A DNA stretch of 29,419 bases from TMED8 sp038125725 (GTDB taxonomy: Bacteria; Pseudomonadota; Alphaproteobacteria; Rhodospirillales; Casp-alpha2): positions 1 through 29,419 of the forward strand of contig JAYPEK010000048.1 in assembly GCA_038125725.1 (NCBI GenBank), written 5' to 3'. Under the pieces are notes generated by a model. That model did not search any database, was not told where the DNA came from, and saw nothing but the letters and a program-made list of their open reading frames with translations. Position 1 is the stretch's first letter. Each line of letters begins with the position of its first letter. Positions 1 to 7,450 of the stretch are shown piece by piece. A program made the translations under genes and the position numbers.

Positions 1-711
1 CTCGGCAAGTTCGGCGCCTTCATCGGCTGCAACAACTATCCGGAATGCCGCTACACCCGGCCCTTGGCGGTCAACGACGGCACCGAGGACCAGCCCGGCG
101 CCGGCGGTCCGAAGGAACTGGGCCTCGATCCCGCCACCGGGCTGATGGTGACGCTGCGCCAGGGGCCGTACGGCTGGTACGTGCAGTTGGGCGAGGCCGA
201 GGGCGAAGGCAAGAAGAAGACCAAGCCCAAGCGCTCGTCGATCCCGCGCACCATCAATCCCGCCGACGTCGATCTGGAAACGGCGCTCGGCCTGTTGGCC
301 CTGCCGCGCGAAGTCGGGCCGGACCCGGAAACCGGCGAGATGATCACCGCCGCCATCGGCCGCTTCGGCCCCTACATCAAAATGGGCGCCACCTACGTGT
401 CGCTGAAGGGCGAGGACGACGTGCTGACCATCGGCCTCAACCGCGCCGTGCACCTGTTCGCCAACGCGCCGCGCAAGGACCCGCCGAAGGAACTGGGCAA
501 GCACCCCAAGGACGGCAAGCCGATCACGCAGCGCACCGGGCGCTGGGGCCCCTACGTCAAGCACGGCAAGCTGATGGCGACGCTGCCCAAGGACATGGAC
601 AAGGATAGCGTCACCCTTGAGCAGGCGGTGGCGCTGCTGGACGCCAAGGCGGCGAAGAACGGCAAAGGCGGCAAGAAATCGGCCGCCGCCAGCCGTAAAT
701 CCACGGCCTAG
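1..711 (+). CDS. topA: DNA topoisomerase I, C-terminal part (5' end outside window)
   Basis: Type IA topoisomerase, which relaxes negative supercoils; only the last 236 codons are in the window. The reading frame is open from base 1. It begins within a Cys zinc-finger remnant (GCNNYPEC near residues 9-16), the type found after the catalytic core. Three C-terminal DNA-binding repeats follow, each with a GPY or GRFGPYI-type core, at about residues 55-65, 118-126 and 180-187. The end is a Lys/Ala-rich basic tail, common in proteobacterial TopA. The TAG stop is at 709-711, and rnr starts 20 bases later, so the two are probably cotranscribed. The catalytic tyrosine domain lies upstream and cannot be checked here. 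The ATG at base 64 is internal, not a start. Confidence 0.95.
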   Translation, partial: LGKFGAFIGCNNYPECRYTRPLAVNDGTEDQPGAGGPKELGLDPATGLMVTLRQGPYGWYVQLGEAEGEGKKKTKPKRSSIPRTINPADVDLETALGLLALPREVGPDPETGEMITAAIGRFGPYIKMGATYVSLKGEDDVLTIGLNRAVHLFANAPRKDPPKELGKHPKDGKPITQRTGRWGPYVKHGKLMATLPKDMDKDSVTLEQAVALLDAKAAKNGKGGKKSAAASRKSTA

Positions 712-731
712 AGCCGTCCGGCAGGCGGACC

Positions 732-2993
732 TTGGCCAAGCAACAGGCCCCTTTCCCGAGCCGCAAGGAAATCCTGCAGTTCATCCAGGAGAGCCCGCGC
801 GAGGTCGGCAAGCGCGAGATCGCCCGCGCCTTCGGCCTCGACGCCGACCAGAAACGAATACTGAAAAAACTGCTGCGCGAGATGCATCAGGACGGAACGC
901 TGCGCAAGGGCCGCGGCCGGCGCTTCGGCGACGCATCTCATCTGCCGGAAGTGCTGTTGGTGCAAATCGCGCGGGTCGATGACGACGGCGACCTGTTCGC
1001 CACGCCGATGAACTGGGAAGTGGACGAAGACCCGCCGGCCATCGTCATGGCACCGGAACCGCGCGGACGCCCGGCGCTCGGCATCGGCGACCGGGTGCTG
1101 GCGCGCCTCACCCCGACACGGTCCGGCTACCGCGCCAAGACCATCCGCCGCATCGAAGCCGCGCCGATGCAACTGCTGGGCATCTTCCAGCCGGGCGAAC
1201 GCGAGGACCGCATCCGCCCCACCAGCCGCCGCGACCGGCACGAATACGTGGTCGAACGGGGGGCGTCGGAAGGCGCCCAGCCGGGCGAACTGGTGCGCGC
1301 CGAGGTGCTGCCGGGCAAGCACCTGGGGCTTCGCCGCGCGCGCGTGGTCGAGCGCCTGGAAAGCATGGACGATCCCGCCGCGGTCAGCCTGATCTCCATC
1401 CATCACCATGAAATTCCATATGTTTTCCCGCCCGAGGCCGAGGCCGAAGCGGACCGTGCCACGGCCGCGCCATTGGGCGCGCGCGAAGATCTGCGCAACA
1501 TTCCGTTGGTCACCATCGACGGCGAGGACGCGCGCGACTTCGATGACGCCGTATGGGCCGAACCCGATCCCGACAATCCCGGCGGCTGGCACTGCCTGGT
1601 CGCCATCGCCGATGTTGCCTGGTACGTGCGACCGGGCTCGCCTCTCGACCGCGAGGCGCGTTCGCGCGGCAATTCGGTCTATTTCCCGGACCGCGTCGTG
1701 CCGATGCTGCCCGAAGCCCTTTCCAACGGCTGGTGCTCGCTGGTGCCGGGCGAAGACCGTCCCTGCATGGCGGTACATTTCCGCATCGACGCGGGCGGCC
1801 ACCTGACCGGGCATAAGTTCGTGCGCGGCATGATGCGCTCGGCGGCGCGGCTGACCTATACCCAGGTGCAGCGCGCCCGCGACGGCGAACCGGACGACAC
1901 CACCGGACCATTGATGGATACGGTCATCGGCCCGCTCTATGGCGCCTTCGAGGCGCTCAATCGCTACCGCGAGGAACGCAATGCGCTCGATCTGGAACTG
2001 GAAGAGCGCCAGGTGATCCTCGCCGAAGACGGCACCGTGCAATCGATCCGCGACCGCGAACGGCTCGACAGCCACAAACTGATCGAGGAATTCATGGTCA
2101 CCGCCAACGTGGCGGCGGCGGAAACGCTGGAGAAGCGCCGCGTGCCCTGCATGTACCGGGTGCACGACCAGCCGTCGATGGAGAAGATCGAGGTGTTGTC
2201 GGAATTCCTGGCATCCTTGAACCTGCGCTTTTCCAAGGGCCAGACGGTGAAGCCGATCCAGTTCAACCAGATCCTGGCCCAGGTCGCCGACACCCCCGAG
2301 CGCCACATGGTCAACCAGGTGGTGCTGCGTTCCCAGGCGCAGGCCGAATACAGCCCCGACAACATCGGCCATTTCGGCCTGGCGCTGCGGCGCTATTGTC
2401 ACTTCACCTCGCCGATCCGGCGTTATGCGGACCTGACGGTGCACCGCGCCCTGATCGCCAGCCACGGTTTCGGCGACGGCGGCGCCAATGAGGAATTCGA
2501 GGAACTGACGGTGCTGGGCGAGCAACTCTCCGCACTCGAGCGCCGCGCCGCCGCGGCCGAGCGCGACGCCGTCGACCGCTTCACCGCGCAGTTCCTCTCC
2601 AGCCGCGTCGGCGCGGCCTTTCCGGCGCGCATCAACGGCGTCACCCGCGCCGGACTGTTCATCACCTTGGACGAAACCGGCGCCGACGGCCTGGTGCCGA
2701 TCAGGAGCCTGCCGGAGGACTACTACATTCACGAAGAGAAGCTGCACGCGCTGGTGGGCCGAAACTCCGGGCGCACCTACCGGCTCGGCCAGGCGGTCAA
2801 CGTGATGCTGATGGAAGCCGTGCCGGTGACAGGCGGCATGATCTTCAACGTCATGGATTCGGGTGCGCCCCCGCCGCAGCGCGGCCAGCGCCGGGGCGGT
2901 GGTGGTAATGGCGGCGGCAAGCCCAGGATCAAAGGCAAGAAACGCGCCGCACGACGACGCGAGAAGAACCGGAGCCGCGACGTGCGGCGCTGA
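732..2993 (+). CDS. rnr: Ribonuclease R (RNB-family 3'-5' exoribonuclease)
   Basis: A 753-residue processive 3'-5' exoribonuclease that degrades structured RNA in the cytoplasm. An N-terminal winged-helix segment (about 8-65) is followed by cold-shock-type OB domains. The RNB catalytic domain has the metal-binding signature DGEDARDFDD at 263-272. An S1 domain lies at about 635-720 and the basic tail is rich in Lys/Arg. Length and domain order match RNase R rather than RNase II. The first in-frame start is TTG at 732, just after topA; it gives MAKQQAPFPSRKEI, which resembles the family N-terminus, and no ATG lies nearby. The ribosome-binding site is only a weak GGCGGA. topA-rnr adjacency is common in Alphaproteobacteria. 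The family assignment is firm; the exact start is less so. Confidence 0.95.
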   Translation: MAKQQAPFPSRKEILQFIQESPREVGKREIARAFGLDADQKRILKKLLREMHQDGTLRKGRGRRFGDASHLPEVLLVQIARVDDDGDLFATPMNWEVDEDPPAIVMAPEPRGRPALGIGDRVLARLTPTRSGYRAKTIRRIEAAPMQLLGIFQPGEREDRIRPTSRRDRHEYVVERGASEGAQPGELVRAEVLPGKHLGLRRARVVERLESMDDPAAVSLISIHHHEIPYVFPPEAEAEADRATAAPLGAREDLRNIPLVTIDGEDARDFDDAVWAEPDPDNPGGWHCLVAIADVAWYVRPGSPLDREARSRGNSVYFPDRVVPMLPEALSNGWCSLVPGEDRPCMAVHFRIDAGGHLTGHKFVRGMMRSAARLTYTQVQRARDGEPDDTTGPLMDTVIGPLYGAFEALNRYREERNALDLELEERQVILAEDGTVQSIRDRERLDSHKLIEEFMVTANVAAAETLEKRRVPCMYRVHDQPSMEKIEVLSEFLASLNLRFSKGQTVKPIQFNQILAQVADTPERHMVNQVVLRSQAQAEYSPDNIGHFGLALRRYCHFTSPIRRYADLTVHRALIASHGFGDGGANEEFEELTVLGEQLSALERRAAAAERDAVDRFTAQFLSSRVGAAFPARINGVTRAGLFITLDETGADGLVPIRSLPEDYYIHEEKLHALVGRNSGRTYRLGQAVNVMLMEAVPVTGGMIFNVMDSGAPPPQRGQRRGGGGNGGGKPRIKGKKRAARRREKNRSRDVRR

Positions 2994-3057
2994 GTTCCGT
3001 ATACCAATTTCGGCTTTTTGGATGACGGCGAACCCGGTTTCGTGAGAGAATCCCCGC

Positions 3058-4614
3058 ATGATGAGGATCGGTGCACGTCTGTCGCCCTGGATGGCGTTGG
3101 GCTTGGCATTGGCGCTGGCCGCCTGTGGCGGGCCGCCGCCGATCACGTCCGCGCCGCCTAAACCGCACTCGCCGCAGGCGTTCGAGGTCTTCGCCGCCGG
3201 CTATGACGGCATCGTTGAAAAATACATAGAACCCGTCGATATCGACACCGTCGCGCTGGAAGGGTTGAAGGGCTTCGCCGCCATCGATCCGGCGCTGACC
3301 CTCGATGTGGACGAACGCAGCGTACGCCTGAAACTGGGCGGCACGGAAATTGCCAAAAGCCAGCGCCCGGTCAGGGGCGATACCTTCGGCTGGGCGGCGC
3401 TGACCGTCGATCTGGCGACCGCAGCGCGCGGCCGGTCCAGCGAGATGTACAAGGCCAGCGCCGAACAGCTCTATGAAGCGGTGTTCGACGGCGCGCTTTC
3501 GGAACTGGACCTCTTTTCGCGTTATGCCGGCGCCGAGGAAGCGCGCAACAACCGCGCCCGGCGCGACGGTTTTGGCGGCATCGGAATCCGCTTCGCCATG
3601 CGCGATGGCCTGCCCGTCATCACCAAGGTGACGCCCTTGACCCCGGCCGCGCGCGTTGGCCTCAAGGTGGACGACCGGATCACCGAGATCGACGGCGTGG
3701 TGGCTGGCAAGGAATCGAGCGACGTGGTTCGGAAACTGCGCGGCCCCACCGATTCGGAAGTGAAGGTGACGGTGTTCCGCGAATCGGAAGAACGCTCCAT
3801 CACCGTGGTCATGGAACGCCAGCATATCGTGCCGACGACCGTGACCGCCAGGCGCGACCAAGATGTGCTTTACCTGAAAATCTCCAACTTCAACCAGGGC
3901 ACCGCCTCCTCGGTCAGTGACGAGATCGAGCGCGCCAAGGCCAAGGGAGGGCTCAAGGGGATCGTGCTCGATCTCCGGGGCAATCCGGGCGGACTGCTGA
4001 AGCAGTCGATCAAGGTCGCCGACATGCTGCTCAGCCACGGGCACATCCTGACCACCCGCGGCCGCCACCCCGATAGCCTGCACCACTACGAAGCCGGCGG
4101 GCGCGACCTGGCCGGCGGCATGCCGGTGGTGGTGATGATCGACGGCCGCTCGGCGTCAGCGTCGGAAATCGTCGCCGCCGCGCTGCAGGACCGCGACCGC
4201 GCCGTGCTGGTCGGCACGTCGTCGTTCGGCAAGGGCTCGGTGCAGACGGTGATCCGGCTTCCCAACGACGGCGAGATCACGCTGACCTGGTCGCGCTTCA
4301 TGGCACCTTCCGGTTACGGGCTGCATGGCCTCGGGGTGCGGCCGGCGGTCTGCACCAGTCATCTGAGCAAGGGCTTGCAGCCGGTCATCGACAAGGCCAT
4401 CCAGACCCGCCTCCAGGCGCACGTCACTTTCGCCACCTGGCGCACGCCGGGCTTCCAGGACGAGGACCGGCGAAAGGAACTGCGCGAGACCTGCCCGCCG
4501 GAAAGGCGCACCGGCTATATGGACGTGCGCATCGCCACCTATCTCGCCGGCCATCCCGAGGCCTATACAAAGGCCCTGGATATATCCGCCGCCACCGTCG
4601 AAGCGCACAAATAG
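3058..4614 (+). CDS. S41 C-terminal processing protease, predicted lipoprotein
   Basis: A 518-residue periplasmic serine protease of the CtpA/Prc family. A short signal sequence ends in the lipobox LAAC (Cys23), so the protein is predicted to be lipidated. A PDZ domain spans about residues 172-252 (GIGIRFAMRDGLPVITKV start, then GLKVDDRITEIDG). The peptidase domain has GNPGG at 308-312, the serine segment GRSASASEI with nucleophile Ser367, and the general-base Lys392 in FGKGSVQT. The Ser-Lys spacing of 25 equals that of E. coli Prc. The C-terminal 90 residues are less typical. The gene sits between rnr and rpmG. Lipidation of a Ctp protease is somewhat unusual and is inferred from the lipobox alone. 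The first of two tandem ATG codons was taken as the start, behind a GAGAG-type ribosome-binding site. Confidence 0.9.
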   Translation: MMRIGARLSPWMALGLALALAACGGPPPITSAPPKPHSPQAFEVFAAGYDGIVEKYIEPVDIDTVALEGLKGFAAIDPALTLDVDERSVRLKLGGTEIAKSQRPVRGDTFGWAALTVDLATAARGRSSEMYKASAEQLYEAVFDGALSELDLFSRYAGAEEARNNRARRDGFGGIGIRFAMRDGLPVITKVTPLTPAARVGLKVDDRITEIDGVVAGKESSDVVRKLRGPTDSEVKVTVFRESEERSITVVMERQHIVPTTVTARRDQDVLYLKISNFNQGTASSVSDEIERAKAKGGLKGIVLDLRGNPGGLLKQSIKVADMLLSHGHILTTRGRHPDSLHHYEAGGRDLAGGMPVVVMIDGRSASASEIVAAALQDRDRAVLVGTSSFGKGSVQTVIRLPNDGEITLTWSRFMAPSGYGLHGLGVRPAVCTSHLSKGLQPVIDKAIQTRLQAHVTFATWRTPGFQDEDRRKELRETCPPERRTGYMDVRIATYLAGHPEAYTKALDISAATVEAHK

Positions 4615-4628
4615 CCGGCCGGAACCCC

Positions 4629-4656
4629 TTGACTTCGGACCGATAAACGCTATCTT
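4629..4656 (+). promoter_or_regulatory. Candidate sigma-70 promoter of rpmG
   Basis: TTGACT at 4629-4634 and TATCTT at 4651-4656 are separated by 16 bases, placing initiation near 4663, about 35 bases before the rpmG start. This implies rpmG has its own promoter apart from the protease gene. The call comes from pattern matching only. Confidence 0.55.
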
Positions 4657-4697
4657 CCGGCCTCCAGTTCGAACAACATTTCTTCGGGACGCGAAAA

Positions 4698-4865
4698 ATG
4701 GCTAAACCGGCGACCATCCAGATCAAGCTCGAGAGCACCGCGGGCACGGGCTACTACTACGTGACCAAGAAGAACCCGCGTAATCAGACCGAGAAAATGG
4801 AATTCCGCAAATACGATCCGGTCGCGCGCAAGCACGTCCTGTTCAAGGAAACCAAGATCAAGTAA
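4698..4865 (+). CDS. rpmG: 50S ribosomal protein L33
   Basis: A 55-residue basic protein of the large ribosomal subunit, begun by ATG at 4698 and ended by TAA at 4863-4865. It has the typical L33 core: GTGYYYVTKKNPRN, then KMEFRKYDPVARKHVLFKE. It lacks the two CxxC pairs of zinc-binding L33, so it is the zinc-independent form usual in proteobacteria. A strong promoter candidate lies upstream and a hairpin terminator downstream, so it is likely a single-gene transcript. It is convergent with divK. Confidence 0.97.
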   Translation: MAKPATIQIKLESTAGTGYYYVTKKNPRNQTEKMEFRKYDPVARKHVLFKETKIK

Positions 4866-4904
4866 GGCTCCCGGCGGTTCGCCGCCGGACACCGCCCGAA
4901 CGAC

Positions 4905-4931
4905 AAAAAGGCCGGAATTTCCGGCCTTTTT
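4905..4931. terminator. Bidirectional Rho-independent terminator between rpmG and divK
   Basis: A perfect 12-base inverted repeat (AAAAAGGCCGGA, loop ATT, TCCGGCCTTTTT) has an A run on the left and a T run on the right. It can therefore stop transcription from rpmG on + and from divK on -. Confidence 0.9.
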
Positions 4932-4959
4932 CCGTTTTCACGCTGCTTTCGCAGGGCGC

Positions 4960-5328
4960 TTAGCTGAGGAACTTGGAAACCGTATCGAGGAAGGTCGGCA
5001 CCGAAATCGGCTTGGCGATATAGCCCTCGCAGCCGCCTTCGCGGATCTTCTCCTCGTCGCCCTTCATGGCGAAGGCCGTCACAGCGACCACCGGGATGCT
5101 CTTCAGGTCATCGTCGGCCTTCAGCATCTTGGTCACCTCGAGGCCGGAAATCTCCGGCAACTGGATATCCATGAGGATCAGATCGGGGCGATTTTCACGC
5201 GCCAGCTTCAAGACGTCGCGGCCGTCCATCGTCTGAATGGTGTCGTACCCGTGCGCCTGAAGAAGATCATTGAAGAGCTTCATGTTCAGGTCGTTGTCTT
5301 CGACGATCAGTACAGTTTTTGCTGACAT
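4960..5328 (-). CDS. divK: Single-domain response regulator, DivK type
   Basis: A 122-residue receiver domain with no output domain. Visible features are the acidic pair Glu10-Asp11, the phospho-acceptor Asp54 in LILMDIQLPEISG, the conserved segment VVAVTAFAMKGDEE and a KP motif (AKPIS). The sequence closely follows Caulobacter DivK as I recall it, notably NMKLFNDLLQAHGYDT and IREGGCEGYI. DivK acts in the CckA-ChpT-CtrA cell-cycle relay by modulating the DivJ/PleC/DivL kinases. The ORF can extend eight codons upstream to 5352, but homologues begin at the MSAKTVLIVED methionine, so 5328 was chosen. The usual neighbour pleD is absent here; rpmG is convergent. Confidence 0.88.
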   Translation of the reverse strand: MSAKTVLIVEDNDLNMKLFNDLLQAHGYDTIQTMDGRDVLKLARENRPDLILMDIQLPEISGLEVTKMLKADDDLKSIPVVAVTAFAMKGDEEKIREGGCEGYIAKPISVPTFLDTVSKFLS

Positions 5329-5449
5329 GCAACAGCCCATGGTTTCGGTCATTACCGCGGAACAGGACCGACAACGCGCCTGTGCGCCATTGACCTCGTA
5401 TCCGGGTGCCGATGTAGCGGATTATTCCCGAAAATCAAGCACTCACGGG

Positions 5450-5478
5450 ATATTGGTACATTCCTGTATTCAAGTCAA
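5450..5478 (-). promoter_or_regulatory. Candidate promoter of divK
   Basis: Read on the minus strand, TTGACT (5478-5473) is followed after 17 bases by CAATAT (5455-5450). It would start transcription near 5443, giving a leader of about 115 bases before divK. This is a moderate match seen only by eye. Confidence 0.35.
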
Positions 5479-5547
5479 ACAATGCGGCGGTTTCCCGCAA
5501 GCAATCGCGTTCGGCCTTGTGCGGACCTCGCGCCGTCGTCAAAAGCG

Positions 5548-6246
5548 CTATTCGCCGCGCACTTCCTCGACCATGTCGCGCAGCCGCTCGACCTCGTTCA
5601 CGATCAGCGCATTCTTCTGGCGTTCGACCACGCCCTGACGCGCCAGATCGTTCATGACGCGAGCCACCGTCTCGCGCGTGGTGCTGACCCGGCTGGCGAC
5701 GTCGCCATGCACGGGTATCGGCGAGATTTCCGCCCGGTCCTCGCCCACCATGTTGTTGAGCGCGAGACGCAGCAAATCCGCCTGCACCCGGTTGTTGGCC
5801 GCCAGCGTGCTCAGATCCATGATTCGCTCGGTGGAATTCCTGACGATCGCCGCCAGGCCGCGCATGACACGGATGGCGATCCCGGGGCTGCTTTGCACCA
5901 GGTCCAGAAAGCGGTCCTGCGACATCACCGCCAACCTGCAGGGCGTCAGCGCCATGACGCTGGCCGAGCGCGGCGCGCCGTCAATGGCCGCCAACTCGCC
6001 AAAATGGCCGCCCGGCTCGATATCGTCGAGGGTGATTTCGCGGCCCGATACCGAATAGTTCACCACTCGCACCTTGCCTTCGACGACGAAGAACACGTCC
6101 TTGGTTTCACTTTGCCGGTCGATGATCTGTTCGTGTGCGCCGTAGGCCTTCCAGCCGCAATCCCTGGCCGTCGCCTCGAGGGCGCCGTCGTCGAGACCTT
6201 GCAGCAGGTCGATGCCGTGAAGCGTTCCGATATCCGGATGCGACAT
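5548..6246 (-). CDS. Crp/Fnr-family transcriptional regulator
   Basis: A 232-residue cytoplasmic transcription factor. Residues 15-110 form a cyclic-nucleotide-binding beta barrel with the phosphate-binding cassette FGELAAIDGAPRSASV (82-97), including the Glu84 and Arg93-Ser94 positions that hold cAMP or cGMP in Crp proteins. A dimerisation helix follows, then a winged helix at about 165-220 with the recognition segment STTRETVARVMNDLARQG. It has no N-terminal Cys cluster of the oxygen-sensing FNR type, so cyclic nucleotide is the more likely ligand than an Fe-S cluster; this is inference. It is divergent from the family 2 glycosyltransferase gene across a 178-base spacer. The target genes cannot be read from the sequence. 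Confidence 0.9.
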   Translation of the reverse strand: MSHPDIGTLHGIDLLQGLDDGALEATARDCGWKAYGAHEQIIDRQSETKDVFFVVEGKVRVVNYSVSGREITLDDIEPGGHFGELAAIDGAPRSASVMALTPCRLAVMSQDRFLDLVQSSPGIAIRVMRGLAAIVRNSTERIMDLSTLAANNRVQADLLRLALNNMVGEDRAEISPIPVHGDVASRVSTTRETVARVMNDLARQGVVERQKNALIVNEVERLRDMVEEVRGE

Positions 6247-6424
6247 GCTCGTCGTCCCTCAGGCTTATATCAGGCTTGTTTCCGCCGTTCTTATGCCGGG
6301 CATGTTAACGCGCTAAAAATTGAATGGCGAGTCCCGCTTGAGTACGGCCCTCCGCTGCTTGATGCCCACCGGCGCGGCGCTTAATCTGTGCCCGACACCT
6401 GACCGGACCTGACCGGAATGCGCC

Positions 6425-7450
6425 ATGCCGTCTGATTCTACACCCACCGCCGCCGAAACCGCGCCCAAGGGGCCGCCGGGTATCGCCGTTGTGGTGCCGT
6501 GCTACCGGGAAACGTCGCACATCATGGGCGTGCTCGACACCATCGGCCCGGAAGTTTCGCACATCTACGTCGTCGACGATGCCTGCCCCGACGGCACCGG
6601 TGATTTGGTGGAAAGAACCAGCAAGGATCCCCGCGTCCAGGTGCTGCGCCAGGCACGCAACACCGGTGTCGGCGGCGCCACCATGACCGGATACCGCCAA
6701 GCCCTGGAGGACGGCTGGACCATCGTCGTCAAGCTGGACGGCGACGGCCAGATGGACGGTGCCCTGATCCCGCGCCTGGTTGCGCCCATCGCCGAGGGCC
6801 GTGCCGACTACGCCAAGGGCAACCGATTCCATGCCTTGCATGGCGTCTCGGAAATGCCGTTGACCCGCATTTTCGGCAATCTGGTGCTGTCGCTGATCTC
6901 CAAGTTCTCGTCGGGCTATTGGGACATCCTCGATCCGACCAACGGGTTCACCGCCATACACCGCACGGCGCTCAGCCGGCTGCCGCTGGATCGCATCTCG
7001 CAAGGCTACTACTTCGAATCCGACATGTTGTTCCATTTGGGATTGGAGCGCGCCGTCGTTCACGACGTTCCCATGATCGCGCGTTACGGCGCCGAAGAGA
7101 GCGGCATCCGTATCCCCAAGGTGGTGCCGGTGTTCCTGTTCAAGCATTTCGCCAACACCTGTCGGCGGCTATGGCTGACTTACTTCGTGCGCGAAACCAA
7201 CATCGCCACGCTGCAGTTGGTGCTTGGCCTGATCCTGGTGGCATTCGGCGTGATCTTCGGCGCAATCAACTGGATCGAAGGCGAACGCAGCGGCATTCCC
7301 GCCACCGCCGGCACCGTGGTGCTGGCAGCGTTGCCGATCATCCTGGGCTCGCAATCGCTGATCGCGTTCTTCAGTCACGACACCCGCGACCTGCCGACGG
7401 AGCCGCTGCAAACCCTGGACTCGCTGGAAGACCCAACCGTTAACGGCTGA
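6425..7450 (+). CDS. Family 2 glycosyltransferase with C-terminal membrane anchor
   Basis: A 341-residue GT-A-fold enzyme related to dolichyl/polyprenyl-phosphate sugar transferases. The donor-binding start is IAVVVPCYRE (20-29). The acidic VVDDA follows at about 49-53, and the DxD metal site is KLDGDGQMD (Asp105, Asp107). The acceptor-side region DPTNGFTAIHRTAL is visible further on. Two hydrophobic helices near residues 257-281 and 290-317 anchor it in the inner membrane. It probably loads a sugar onto a lipid carrier or extends a cell-surface glycan, but the sugar and acceptor are unknown. A polytopic membrane protein that could use a lipid-linked sugar is encoded 1.5 kb downstream. The TGA stop at 7448-7450 overlaps the convergent ggt gene by 11 bases. 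Confidence 0.85.
   Translation: MPSDSTPTAAETAPKGPPGIAVVVPCYRETSHIMGVLDTIGPEVSHIYVVDDACPDGTGDLVERTSKDPRVQVLRQARNTGVGGATMTGYRQALEDGWTIVVKLDGDGQMDGALIPRLVAPIAEGRADYAKGNRFHALHGVSEMPLTRIFGNLVLSLISKFSSGYWDILDPTNGFTAIHRTALSRLPLDRISQGYYFESDMLFHLGLERAVVHDVPMIARYGAEESGIRIPKVVPVFLFKHFANTCRRLWLTYFVRETNIATLQLVLGLILVAFGVIFGAINWIEGERSGIPATAGTVVLAALPIILGSQSLIAFFSHDTRDLPTEPLQTLDSLEDPTVNG

Noticed and set aside
708..3146. 812-codon minus-strand ORF opposite rnr
   Set aside because: It is a shadow of RNase R in GC-rich DNA; its peptide is low-complexity, rich in His, Ala and Arg, and has no family character. rnr has full domain evidence.
5482..6384. 300-codon + ORF opposite the Crp/Fnr gene
   Set aside because: It is a shadow frame, rich in His, Arg and Asp; the minus-strand gene has clear cNMP and HTH motifs.
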